Below, piece after piece: positions 44,669-53,622 of a stretch of DNA of 64,000 bases. Numbering within the stretch: position 1 is the stretch's first letter; each line of letters starts with the position of its first letter. This stretch comes from Roseburia sp. 499 (lineage in GTDB: Bacteria; Bacillota; Clostridia; Lachnospirales; Lachnospiraceae): assembly GCF_001940225.2 (NCBI RefSeq), contig NZ_CP135164.1, positions 434,001-498,000 on the forward strand. The letters are read 5' to 3'. Both the position numbers and the translations under genes were made by a program. The notes beneath the pieces are model-generated. The model saw only the letters and a program-made list of their open reading frames with translations, did not search any database and had not been told where the DNA came from.

Positions 44669-45652
44669 GTGAAACAAGATTTAATCAAAGATGTTATCCA
44701 GGGAATGTTACCTTTTCTGAATAACGCACAAAATGAGAAGTTGCAGGAGGTTTTACAATATTCCCTTGCAAAGTATGAGGTAACCGAGAAGCAAAACCAA
44801 GAGAATAACGCGAAGCAGAACTATGTGGAGCTGTTCTTATCGGCAAAGCGAATTGAGGGCTGTTCCGAGAAATCTCTTAGATACTATAAGGCAACTATTG
44901 AAGCGATGCTCGATGAGCTGAACAAAGATGTTAAGCACATTGTAACGGACGACATTCGTGGATACCTGACCGAGTATCAGGAAAAGAAGAAGTCAAGCAA
45001 GGTTACGATAGACAATATCCGTCGTATCTTGTCCAGCTTTTTCTCTTGGCTGGAGGACGAAGATTACATACTGAAAAGTCCTGTCAGACGAATACACAGA
45101 GTAAAGACTGGCACAAACATAAAGGAAACTTATTCCGATGAAGCGTTGGAACTTATGAGGGATAACTGCACGGAACTGAGAGACTTGGCAATTATAGATA
45201 TGCTGGCTTCAACGGGGATGCGTGTCGGAGAAATGGTGCTGCTTAACCGAAATGATATTGATTTCAATGAGAGAGAATGTATCGTATTTGGTAAAGGCAG
45301 CAAGGAACGAGTGGTCTATTTTGACGCTCGAACAAAGATACATTTGCAGAATTACTTAGAGAGCAGAACGGACGATAATCCGGCGCTATTCGTGTCGTTG
45401 AAATCGCCGCACGAAAGGCTGAAAATCGGCGGAGTTGAGGTTCGTTTGCGTGAATTTGGAAAGCAATTAGGGCTGCAAAAAGTACACCCGCACAAGTTCA
45501 GGCGTACACTTGCAACAATGGCAATAGATAAAGGAATGCCCATAGAACAGTTACAACAGCTCTTGGGGCATAGGAAAATAGATACGACCTTGCAGTACGC
45601 AATGGTCAAACAGAGCAATGTTAAGATTGCTCACAGAAAATACATTGGATAG
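44669..45652 (+). CDS. Tyrosine recombinase, likely hsdS invertase
   Basis: 327 residues from GTG at 44,669. Core-binding domain (YVELFLSAKRIEGCSEKSLR) and catalytic domain with Arg in ASTGMRVGEMVLLNR, Lys in VFGKGSKERVVYF, His-x-x-Arg in VHPHKFRRTLATM, His in LLGHRKIDTTLQYAMV with Tyr. XerC/D-like invertases embedded between hsdS genes drive phase variation of type I systems in many bacteria. Confidence 0.92.
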   Translation: MKQDLIKDVIQGMLPFLNNAQNEKLQEVLQYSLAKYEVTEKQNQENNAKQNYVELFLSAKRIEGCSEKSLRYYKATIEAMLDELNKDVKHIVTDDIRGYLTEYQEKKKSSKVTIDNIRRILSSFFSWLEDEDYILKSPVRRIHRVKTGTNIKETYSDEALELMRDNCTELRDLAIIDMLASTGMRVGEMVLLNRNDIDFNERECIVFGKGSKERVVYFDARTKIHLQNYLESRTDDNPALFVSLKSPHERLKIGGVEVRLREFGKQLGLQKVHPHKFRRTLATMAIDKGMPIEQLQQLLGHRKIDTTLQYAMVKQSNVKIAHRKYIG

Positions 45653-45666
45653 AGAGGATAACGATT

Positions 45667-46791
45667 ATGGCTGAATGGAATGAATACACAGTTGCAGATG
45701 TGATTTCTACTGTGATTGATTATAGAGGAAAGACACCTAAAAAGTTGGGCGGAGATTGGAGTGAGTCAGGATACAGAGCATTATCCGCCAAAAACATCAA
45801 AACAGGAAAGATTGTTCAGCCGGATAGTATTAGATATGTTTCAGAGGAAATGTATAGATGCTGGATGAAGGAAGAGGTTCAAAAGGGAGATATTTTAATA
45901 ACTTCCGAAGCGCCATTTGGTCAAATTTATTATTGGGATAGTGACGAAAAAATTGTTTTGAGTCAAAGATTATTTGCAGTAAGGGTTAATAACACCTTTT
46001 ATCCAAAATACATTTACTTTTATATGACATCATCATTCTTTCAAGCAGAACTTGATGGTAGAGCTACAGGAACAACTGTTGTTGGTCTGCGACAGCCTGA
46101 ATTATTAAAATGCAAGATTTATGCACCTGACTATCAAGAACAAAAAAGAATTGCAGATACATTATGGTGTATAGAACAAAAAATAAATAATAATGAATTG
46201 ATAAACAATAATTTAGAGCAGCAAGCTCAGGCAATTTATCATCAAATGTTCATCGAAAACCGAAATTCGAACTGGAAAGAAGGAAATCTTTCTGATTTAG
46301 TTTCAGTAAAATACGGCAAAGACCATAAAAAACTTGATGATGGTTGTTATCCAGTATATGGTTCTGGCGGCATAATGCGATATGTAGAGAAGCCACTTTA
46401 TACTGGTGAATCTGTCCTTATCCCCCGTAAAGGTACACTGAACAATGTTATGTATGTTAATGGTGCATTTTGGTCGGTGGATACAATGTTCTACACCGAA
46501 ATGCTTCGTCCTAATATTGCAAAATTTGTGTATCACTTTGTAAAAGGCAAAGACCTTGCTTCTCTGAATGCCGGCTCTGCTGTGCCAAGTATGACAACCA
46601 ACATTCTAAATGCAATGCAGTTATATATTCCCGACGATGTAACACTGTGCATTTTTGAAGAAACGGTTGCACCAATGTATTCTCAAATGCAGGAAAATGA
46701 AAAGCAATCGGTAAATCTTGCAAAACTTCGAGATACATTACTTCCTCGTCTGATGTCCGGCGAACTTGATGTCTCCGATATTGAGCTTTAA
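45667..46791 (+). CDS. hsdS: Type I specificity subunit, complete second copy
   Basis: 374 residues with two recognition domains and two coils: EYTVADVISTVIDYRGKTPK, EEVQKGDILITSEAPFGQIY, LRQPELLKCKIYAPDYQEQK, central INNNLEQQAQAIYHQMFIEN, SDLVSVKYGKDHKKLDDGCY, and LLPRLMSGELDVSDIEL. Site C (46,203-46,216) lies at the central coil and site D (46,796-46,809) just after the stop. Confidence 0.93.
   Translation: MAEWNEYTVADVISTVIDYRGKTPKKLGGDWSESGYRALSAKNIKTGKIVQPDSIRYVSEEMYRCWMKEEVQKGDILITSEAPFGQIYYWDSDEKIVLSQRLFAVRVNNTFYPKYIYFYMTSSFFQAELDGRATGTTVVGLRQPELLKCKIYAPDYQEQKRIADTLWCIEQKINNNELINNNLEQQAQAIYHQMFIENRNSNWKEGNLSDLVSVKYGKDHKKLDDGCYPVYGSGGIMRYVEKPLYTGESVLIPRKGTLNNVMYVNGAFWSVDTMFYTEMLRPNIAKFVYHFVKGKDLASLNAGSAVPSMTTNILNAMQLYIPDDVTLCIFEETVAPMYSQMQENEKQSVNLAKLRDTLLPRLMSGELDVSDIEL
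46203..46216 (+). repeat. hsdS inversion site C
   Basis: AAACAATAATTTAG at the domain boundary of the complete hsdS, same orientation as site A. Confidence 0.8.
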
Positions 46792-46795
46792 GCCA

Positions 46796-46809
46796 CTAAA
46801 TTATTGTTT
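46796..46809 (-). repeat. hsdS inversion site D
   Basis: CTAAATTATTGTTT after the second hsdS stop, same orientation as site B; with the neighbouring GGCTTAAAG it matches site A extended. Confidence 0.8.
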
Positions 46810-46836
46810 ACCATTTTTACAGAAAGGATATAAGAT

Positions 46837-48015
46837 ATGGAGATTAACGAAAAATTAGAACATTTAACAGAGACGCAAATTGAAGAAGTTGTTACTATGT
46901 ATATGGATAAATCAATCAAAATATCGGATATACTTAGTAAATATAATATAGATGTAAAACCTGGGGGATTATTGAAGATTTTACCACCAGTAAGAACTAA
47001 TGATGTATGCGTGATTTGTGGAGAGTTCTTGTATAAAAATATAGAAGCAAGAACTGCGTATTCGTATAGTGGTGAACAGAGTGATAGGTTTTGTTTGAAT
47101 TGTGGTCACAAAGAGTATGCAAATAATGGGTGGAGAAGAAAAAAGTGCGATTGTAATGGTTGTAAAGCTATTGAGATGATGGAGTATGAGCGCAAGAAAA
47201 AAGAAATCAGAAAAACATATGAAAAAGAAAATGATAGAATCGATTTTGCAGAATTAATTCTTGCAGATCAGGTTAAATTAATATATTTGTTGTTCAATAA
47301 TTCGTTTCATAATACTTCACAGATTGCACCAATGGAAGTGAAAGAAAATTGGATCGAATATATTAATCGGATGGTTGAAATCAAAGCAATATCCGTTTCA
47401 CCAGAAAGTGAAGTAAAAGCTTTTTGCGAAGAGGATTTTCCGAACAAGTATTATGTTGCTAAGGTTCATTATGATGTAAATGTTATTATTGATGAAGCAA
47501 CATTGCACAAAATGAATAAAAATACTTATTTCTTGGAATGCAATGAGGACGAGGAATTAATTACATTATTTAAAGAATATATATACAATGATTTGATAAT
47601 AAAATTTGAAGAGATGTTGGAAGCTAGAAGACTTCAATTGCATATTTCCGAGAATGCTAATAATAGGTTTATTGAATTGATAGACAAAATAAGCTATACG
47701 CAAATATTAGCTTTGTGTAATCGTGTTGCTGTATTTTTCTCAGATAAAGTTTTGATTGGAGATATGACAAAGAGTGTTGCGAAAAATGCGGCATTGTTGA
47801 ATGTTTCAAAGTTTTATGATAGAGCAGTGGAATCGGAATGGACTTTGAATCATGCTGAAATTGATTATGTAGGTAGAGAATTAAGATTCTTCATTGAGAA
47901 GGTATTGAATAAAGATATTACAATATTGAAGGACGTAGCTTCAGTAGAAAATTTGAAAAATTGGAGTAAACGAGAAATAGATTATAGTAAAAGAATTGGC
48001 TATGCAGAAGATTAG
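46837..48015 (+). CDS. Unknown Cys-rich protein between hsdS and hsdR
   Basis: 392 residues. Residues 60-110 carry paired Cys motifs (VCVICGEFL, RFCLNCGHKEY, KCDCNGCKAI) that look zinc-binding. The rest is helical with no known fold. AAAGGA upstream of the ATG. It is in the same transcript as hsdR, whose start lies 14 bases after its stop. No function assigned; its place suggests an accessory role in the restriction locus. Confidence 0.6.
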   Translation: MEINEKLEHLTETQIEEVVTMYMDKSIKISDILSKYNIDVKPGGLLKILPPVRTNDVCVICGEFLYKNIEARTAYSYSGEQSDRFCLNCGHKEYANNGWRRKKCDCNGCKAIEMMEYERKKKEIRKTYEKENDRIDFAELILADQVKLIYLLFNNSFHNTSQIAPMEVKENWIEYINRMVEIKAISVSPESEVKAFCEEDFPNKYYVAKVHYDVNVIIDEATLHKMNKNTYFLECNEDEELITLFKEYIYNDLIIKFEEMLEARRLQLHISENANNRFIELIDKISYTQILALCNRVAVFFSDKVLIGDMTKSVAKNAALLNVSKFYDRAVESEWTLNHAEIDYVGRELRFFIEKVLNKDITILKDVASVENLKNWSKREIDYSKRIGYAED

Positions 48016-48028
48016 TGAGGTGATACAC

Positions 48029-51000
48029 ATGTCCACAACATTTACAGAAGCAGATTACGAAAATTCCATAATAGAGTTATTCCAAAATATGGGATACCAA
48101 TATGTTTACGGACCAGATATCGAACGAGATTTCTACAGTCCATTATACAAGGATGTACTTATGGAATACATACATAGACTAAATCCTTCTCTACCAGAGG
48201 AGGCTATTTCTGATGCAATGTACAAGTTACAAAATTATGAAAATGGAGACCTTGTACAGAAAAATGAAGTGTTTATGGACTATATTCAGCATGGCATTCC
48301 TGTAAGATATACGGCAGATGGAGAACTGTGTTCTTCATTGGCATACATAGTGGATTATAAAAATGTGGACAATAACTCTTTTATCGTAGCAAATCAGTGG
48401 ACATTTATTGAAAATAGCAACAAGAGACCGGATATCATCTTGTTTATAAACGGGCTTCCGGTTGTTCTTATAGAATTGAAATCACCTTCCAGAGAAGAAA
48501 CAGATGCATCAGAAGGTTATTTGCAGATTAGAAATTACATCCATGAGATTCCTTCTATGTTTATCTATAATTGTATTAGCGTTATTAGCGATCAGTTGAC
48601 ATCGAAGGCAGGTACAATTACTTCGGGTGAAGACCGTTTTATGGAATGGAAAACGAAAGATGGGAATTATGAGAATACGCAGTATGCTCAGTTTGATACA
48701 TTTTTTGAAGGTATGTTTGACAGAGCAAGATTGCTCGATATTATCAAAAACTTTATCTGTTTTTCAGATGAGGGATTGAAGAAGTACAAGATACTAGCGG
48801 GATATCACCAGTATTTTGCGGTAAATAAGGCTGTTCAGATGGCAAAAAAGGCGACAGTTACAGATGGAAAAGGTGGTGTTTTCTGGCATACACAGGGCTC
48901 TGGAAAATCTTTATCAATGGTATTTTATGCTCATTTGTTGCAGGAGGCATTGGACAGCCCGACTATAGTTGTAATTACGGATAGAAATGATTTGGATGAT
49001 CAGCTTTTTGGGCAGTTTGCAAAATGTAGTTCATTTTTGAGACAGGTTCCAGTTCATGCAACATGCAGAAAACTAGGACCAAGTTCAACGAAGGATGATA
49101 TTGGATTAAAGGATTGGCTGAATGGCAGACAAGCTAATGGAATTATATTTACCACAATGCAGAAGTTTGAAGAATCAGAAGAACCATTATCTGAAAGACG
49201 CAACATTATTGTAATGGCGGATGAGGCTCATCGTGGACAATATGGTTTAAAAGAAAAAATAAAAATGGTAGAAAATGAAGATGGAGAAAAAGAGGCTAAG
49301 ATTGTAACAGGAACAGCCAGGATTATTAGAAATTGCCTTCCAAATGCTACATATGTGGGATTTACAGGTACGCCTATATCTATGAAAGATAGGAGTACAA
49401 GAGAAGTCTTTGGAGAGTATATTGATATATATGATATGACGCAGGCGGTTGAAGATGGAGCTACAAGACCAGTTTATTACGAAAGCAGAGTTATCAAGTT
49501 AAAGCTGGATGAAGCAACACTCAAATTGATTGATGCAGAATATGATTTAATGGCATCAAATGCAGATGCAGAGGTTGTAGAAAAGAGTAAAAAACAATTA
49601 GGACAAATGGAGGCAATCCTTGGTAATGACAAGACAATAGACTCATTAGTATGTGATATTTTAGATCATTATGACAACAATAGAGCTAATCTGCTTACAG
49701 GAAAAGCTATGATTGTTGCATATTCACGCTCTATTGCTATGAAAATATATAAGAGAATTTTGGAACTTCGACCGACATGGACAGAAAAAGTCGGGGTTGT
49801 TATGACTGATAGCAACAAAGATCCAGAAGCATGGAAAGAGATTATTGGAAATAAACGTCACAAGGATGAGATGGCTAAGAAGTTCAAGGACAATGATAGT
49901 CCACTCAAAATTGCGATAGTAGTTGATATGTGGCTTACAGGATTTGATGTGCCATCACTTGCTACAATGTATGTTTATAAACCTATGAAGGGTTATAATC
50001 TTATGCAGGCAATAGCCAGAGTAAATCGAGTCTTTAAAGATAAGGAAGGTGGACTTGTTGTTGACTATGTAGGTATTGCATCTGCACTCAAAGAGGCAAT
50101 GAATGATTATACTTCACGTGATAAGAAAAACTATGGAGATACTGATGTTGCGAAGGTTGCATATCCGAAATTCTTAGAAAAACTTTCAATATGTCAGGAT
50201 TTCTTCCATGGATATGATTATTCTAAGTTTATGACAGGCTCAGATTTGGAAAGATCAAAAGCCATTAGCGGAGGCGTAAACTTTATAGTTGGTGTTAATA
50301 AAGAAAAAGAAAGAACAGAGTTCTTAAAGGAAGCACTACTTTTAAAACAGGCACTGTCATTATGTTCATCAATGGTAGAGGAATCACTTCGCGTCGAAGC
50401 CGCCTTTTTCGAATCTGTCAGAGTACTTGTAATGCGACTTATGAATCAGGGACAGGGAAAGAAAATATCCCTTCCAGAAATGAACGCCAGAATAAATGAA
50501 TTGCTAAAGGCAAGTATAAAGAGTGATGGTGTAATCAATCTGTTCTCTGATGTATCGCAAAATTTCTCACTCTTTGATCCGAAGTTTTTAGAAGAAATAT
50601 CAAAGATGAAAGAGAAAAACCTCGCAGTGGAATTACTAAAAAAACTGATTGCAGAGCAGGTTCAAATATATCGAAGAACTAATGTTGTAAAGTCTGAAAA
50701 GTTTAGTGAAATCATCCAGCAAACCATGAATAGATATCTTAATGGTATGCTTACGAATGAACAGGTAATAGAAGAACTTCTGAATTTGGCTAAGCAGATT
50801 GCAGCAGCAAAGGAGGAAGGAGATAAGCTGGGCCTTACAGCGGATGAATTGGCATTCTATGATGCTCTTACAAAACCGCAGGCTATTAAGGACTTTTATG
50901 AAAACGAAGAACTTATAGCAATTACTAAGGAGCTAGCTGACACACTTCGTAAAAATCGTACAATCGACTGGCAAAAGCGTGATTCAGCACGGGCTAAAAT

Positions 51001-51223
51001 GCGGATGATGATTAAGAAACTACTAAAAAAACATAAATATCCACCAGAAGGCATGGATGACGCAGTACAGACTGTTATGACTCAATGTGAACTTTGGACG
51101 GATAACAATGACATGGGACGAGAAGAAAATGTAGTGGATTTTCATAGCAGTGTCTCCTATGTGAATGAGGATAGAAGTACGATGATGGTAGCTGAGTCAC
51201 AGACGAAATACGGACAAGAATAG
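48029..51223 (+). CDS. hsdR: Type I restriction endonuclease subunit
   Basis: 1,064 residues. Nuclease domain with PD-(D/E)xK-like block RPDIILFINGLPVVLIELKS; helicase motor with Walker A FWHTQGSGKSLSMVFYAH, DEAH-type MADEAHRGQYG, TGTP motif GFTGTPISMKD and QAIARVNRVF near motif VI. Start at 48,029 set by GAGGTG nine bases upstream. Full length, so restriction should be active with whichever HsdS is expressed. Confidence 0.95.
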   Translation: MSTTFTEADYENSIIELFQNMGYQYVYGPDIERDFYSPLYKDVLMEYIHRLNPSLPEEAISDAMYKLQNYENGDLVQKNEVFMDYIQHGIPVRYTADGELCSSLAYIVDYKNVDNNSFIVANQWTFIENSNKRPDIILFINGLPVVLIELKSPSREETDASEGYLQIRNYIHEIPSMFIYNCISVISDQLTSKAGTITSGEDRFMEWKTKDGNYENTQYAQFDTFFEGMFDRARLLDIIKNFICFSDEGLKKYKILAGYHQYFAVNKAVQMAKKATVTDGKGGVFWHTQGSGKSLSMVFYAHLLQEALDSPTIVVITDRNDLDDQLFGQFAKCSSFLRQVPVHATCRKLGPSSTKDDIGLKDWLNGRQANGIIFTTMQKFEESEEPLSERRNIIVMADEAHRGQYGLKEKIKMVENEDGEKEAKIVTGTARIIRNCLPNATYVGFTGTPISMKDRSTREVFGEYIDIYDMTQAVEDGATRPVYYESRVIKLKLDEATLKLIDAEYDLMASNADAEVVEKSKKQLGQMEAILGNDKTIDSLVCDILDHYDNNRANLLTGKAMIVAYSRSIAMKIYKRILELRPTWTEKVGVVMTDSNKDPEAWKEIIGNKRHKDEMAKKFKDNDSPLKIAIVVDMWLTGFDVPSLATMYVYKPMKGYNLMQAIARVNRVFKDKEGGLVVDYVGIASALKEAMNDYTSRDKKNYGDTDVAKVAYPKFLEKLSICQDFFHGYDYSKFMTGSDLERSKAISGGVNFIVGVNKEKERTEFLKEALLLKQALSLCSSMVEESLRVEAAFFESVRVLVMRLMNQGQGKKISLPEMNARINELLKASIKSDGVINLFSDVSQNFSLFDPKFLEEISKMKEKNLAVELLKKLIAEQVQIYRRTNVVKSEKFSEIIQQTMNRYLNGMLTNEQVIEELLNLAKQIAAAKEEGDKLGLTADELAFYDALTKPQAIKDFYENEELIAITKELADTLRKNRTIDWQKRDSARAKMRMMIKKLLKKHKYPPEGMDDAVQTVMTQCELWTDNNDMGREENVVDFHSSVSYVNEDRSTMMVAESQTKYGQE

Positions 51224-51235
51224 GAGGAATGAGCA

Positions 51236-53302
51236 TTGGATGCGACAAAGGGAAATATATATTCAATACTAAATGGGAATAAGCAGTTTCTGATTCCGGT
51301 ATATCAGCGTTATTATAGCTGGGATATTGAACAGTGCAGAAGACTTTGGAATGATATTGTTGACATGCAGAAAAAGAATAAGCAGGGACATTTTGTAGGT
51401 TCCATTGTTAATATCGCAGAACAGGCGATGCCAACAGGAGTTCAGAAATATATGATTATTGATGGACAGCAGAGAATGACAACATTGACTTTGCTATTGA
51501 TAGCACTTAGAGATTATGCAATAAATCATCCAGAGGATACCAGCATTAATTCTCGCCGAATAGATAATATGTTGTTAAAAAATGAATATGAAAATGGCGA
51601 TGAAAGATACAAATTGTTATTAACAGAGAATGATAGAGATATTCTTATAAGATTGGTAGAGAAAAAACCGATACCTGAAAATACTGTGTCACGTTTGTTG
51701 ATAAATCATAGATTTTTTGTAGAGCAAATAGAGAAGAACGAGTTGAAGCCGGCAGAAATTTATGAATCTATAGGAAAGTTACAGATAGTAAATATAACAT
51801 TAGATAGAGCTGTGGATGATGCACAGGCAATTTTTGAAAGCCTGAATTCTACTGGTAAAGAACTATCAGAATCAGATTTGATCCGAAATTATATATTGAT
51901 GGGACTGGAAAATGACGAGCAGAGTTATGTATATGAACATTTTTGGAGACCAATGGAGTTAATGTTTGAGTATGAAAAACAAGACTCTGTTATGGATAAA
52001 TTTTTCCGTGACTATCTTACAATGAAGTTAACTAGAATTCCCAAAATAGACAAGGTATATGAAGAATTTAAATTGTATCATGTGAACTGCGAATTCTCAT
52101 CAGTTCGTGATTTGTGTGAAGATTTATTAAAATATGCAAAATATTATACAGATATGGTTTTTGCTAGAAGTTCAAATCCTGTAATTAAAAATTTGTATGT
52201 GGATGTGAATGATCTGCGAATGGAAGTTGCATTCCCGTTTTTACTTAAAGTACATAATGATTGTTCAGAGGGACTTATTACAGAAGAGAATTTTATTGAA
52301 ATACTTAAGATGTGCATAAGCTATGTTTTTAGAAGAAATATCTGTGATATTCCAACAAACTCTTTAAATAAGACATTTGCTACTTTGCGGAATGAGATAA
52401 AGCAAGATGATTATATGAATTCCATTAAAGCGTTCTTTGTTTTACGAGATGATTATAAACAGTTCCCGGATGATGATAAATTTGAAGCTGCATTTGTTTC
52501 AAGAGATATATATAATATGCGTTCAAGGAACTATATATTAAGCCATCTGGAAAATTATAATAATAAGGCTCCGATTATAATTGAGAATTACACCATTGAG
52601 CATATTATGCCACAGAATGCTAATCCTAATGATGAATGGAAGCAAGAATTGGGACCAAATTGGAAGGATGTGCAGAAAAAATATCTTCATACAATAGGAA
52701 ATCTCACGCTTACGGCTTATAATTCTGAAATGAGCGATAAACCATTTATGGTAAAAATGGAGATGGAAGGTGGATTTAAGGAAAGCGCCTTACGATTAAA
52801 TTCATATCTCGTGAAATTGTCGGGATGGAATGAAAATCATATTAAAGAGAGAGCGAAATTATTATCGGATAAAGCAAAGGAAGTATGGGAGTATCCTAAA
52901 ATATCAGAAGAAGAACTTGCACCATACTGTGTGGAAGAAAAGCCGACACAGAAGTATTCATTGGATACATATGATATTAATGTGTTTACAAAGACATTAT
53001 TTGAAGTATTAGATAAGCGAATTATGAATCTTTCCTCAGATGTAAAGAGGGAATATAAGAAATTGTATATAGCTTATAAATTGGATACGAACTTTGTAGA
53101 TGTGGTTGTACAGAAGCAGAGATTAAGAATATCTGTGAATATGAAGTTTTCAGAAATTCATGATCCTAAAGGCATCTGCAAGGATATTACTGGTCTTGGA
53201 CGATGGGGTAATGGTGATGTCGAGTTATTTATGGAGCATACATCAGATGTAGACAATGTTATGGAGATAATTGAGCAATCGTATAGGATGCAGGCAGAAT
53301 AG
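51236..53302 (+). CDS. DUF262/DUF1524 GmrSD-like nuclease
   Basis: 688 residues from TTG at 51,236 (AGGAGG seven bases before). DUF262 ParB-like nuclease/NTPase part: FLIPVYQRYYSWDIEQCRRL, GSIVN, MIIDGQQRMTTLTLLLIAL. DUF1524 HNH part: TIEHIMPQNANPNDEWKQEL, HTIGNLTLTAYNSEMSDKPF. C-terminal DUF5655-like domain (YDINVFTKTLFEVLDKRIMN). Such fused proteins are type IV-like restriction enzymes against modified phage DNA. Follows hsdR by 12 bases. Confidence 0.88.
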   Translation: MDATKGNIYSILNGNKQFLIPVYQRYYSWDIEQCRRLWNDIVDMQKKNKQGHFVGSIVNIAEQAMPTGVQKYMIIDGQQRMTTLTLLLIALRDYAINHPEDTSINSRRIDNMLLKNEYENGDERYKLLLTENDRDILIRLVEKKPIPENTVSRLLINHRFFVEQIEKNELKPAEIYESIGKLQIVNITLDRAVDDAQAIFESLNSTGKELSESDLIRNYILMGLENDEQSYVYEHFWRPMELMFEYEKQDSVMDKFFRDYLTMKLTRIPKIDKVYEEFKLYHVNCEFSSVRDLCEDLLKYAKYYTDMVFARSSNPVIKNLYVDVNDLRMEVAFPFLLKVHNDCSEGLITEENFIEILKMCISYVFRRNICDIPTNSLNKTFATLRNEIKQDDYMNSIKAFFVLRDDYKQFPDDDKFEAAFVSRDIYNMRSRNYILSHLENYNNKAPIIIENYTIEHIMPQNANPNDEWKQELGPNWKDVQKKYLHTIGNLTLTAYNSEMSDKPFMVKMEMEGGFKESALRLNSYLVKLSGWNENHIKERAKLLSDKAKEVWEYPKISEEELAPYCVEEKPTQKYSLDTYDINVFTKTLFEVLDKRIMNLSSDVKREYKKLYIAYKLDTNFVDVVVQKQRLRISVNMKFSEIHDPKGICKDITGLGRWGNGDVELFMEHTSDVDNVMEIIEQSYRMQAE

Positions 53303-53339
53303 AAATTTTTTGCCAAGAGATTATTACAGGTTGCAAATA

Positions 53340-53615
53340 TATCACTTTGCCTTATAGAAGTGGCTATAAGGGTATTATGTATTCTATGTCAAGAACGTTC
53401 TTGACCAGAATTAATATCGTACAATTGATAATGTAAATGATTATATTGTCCATTGTATGACCTCCTGTTACCAGTGAATTATAGTAGCTGTTAATATTAT
53501 TATACAATACATCGTATTTGGAGGATGGTAGAGTTCCTTGTGAAAACAAGGTCCAATTGATTTTAATGCTTACTGATATTAGATATCTACCGGTCGTTAC
53601 TCAGTAAGCTTTTAG
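53340..53615 (+). ncRNA. Structured noncoding region upstream of the DRT2-like reverse transcriptase
   Basis: About 320 bases without a sense gene. Stems seen: CTTATAG-N6-CTATAAG (53,351-53,370), the 18-base palindrome GTCAAGAACGTTCTTGAC (53,388-53,405), CCTTGT-GAAA-ACAAGG (53,536-53,551) and GCTTACTGA...TCAGTAAGC (53,568-53,609). The last stem abuts the ribosome site of the reverse transcriptase gene. DRT2 systems carry such a template RNA here. All three sense frames have many stops. Confidence 0.65.
53364..53600 (-). other. Antisense stop-free frame with SD and ATG (neo-like)
   Basis: On the minus strand one frame is open for 78 codons, from about 53,600 to a TAG at 53,366-53,364. Midway is AGGAGG (complement of 53,461-53,466), seven bases before ATG (53,453-53,451), then DNIIIYIINCTILILVKNVL, strongly hydrophobic. 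TATAAT (complement of 53,478-53,483) and TTGTAT 18 bases further up could be a promoter. Both ends of the open frame lie inside RNA stems. Could encode a repeat protein after rolling-circle reverse transcription, or just a short peptide. Confidence 0.5.
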
Positions 53616-53622
53616 GAGAAAA

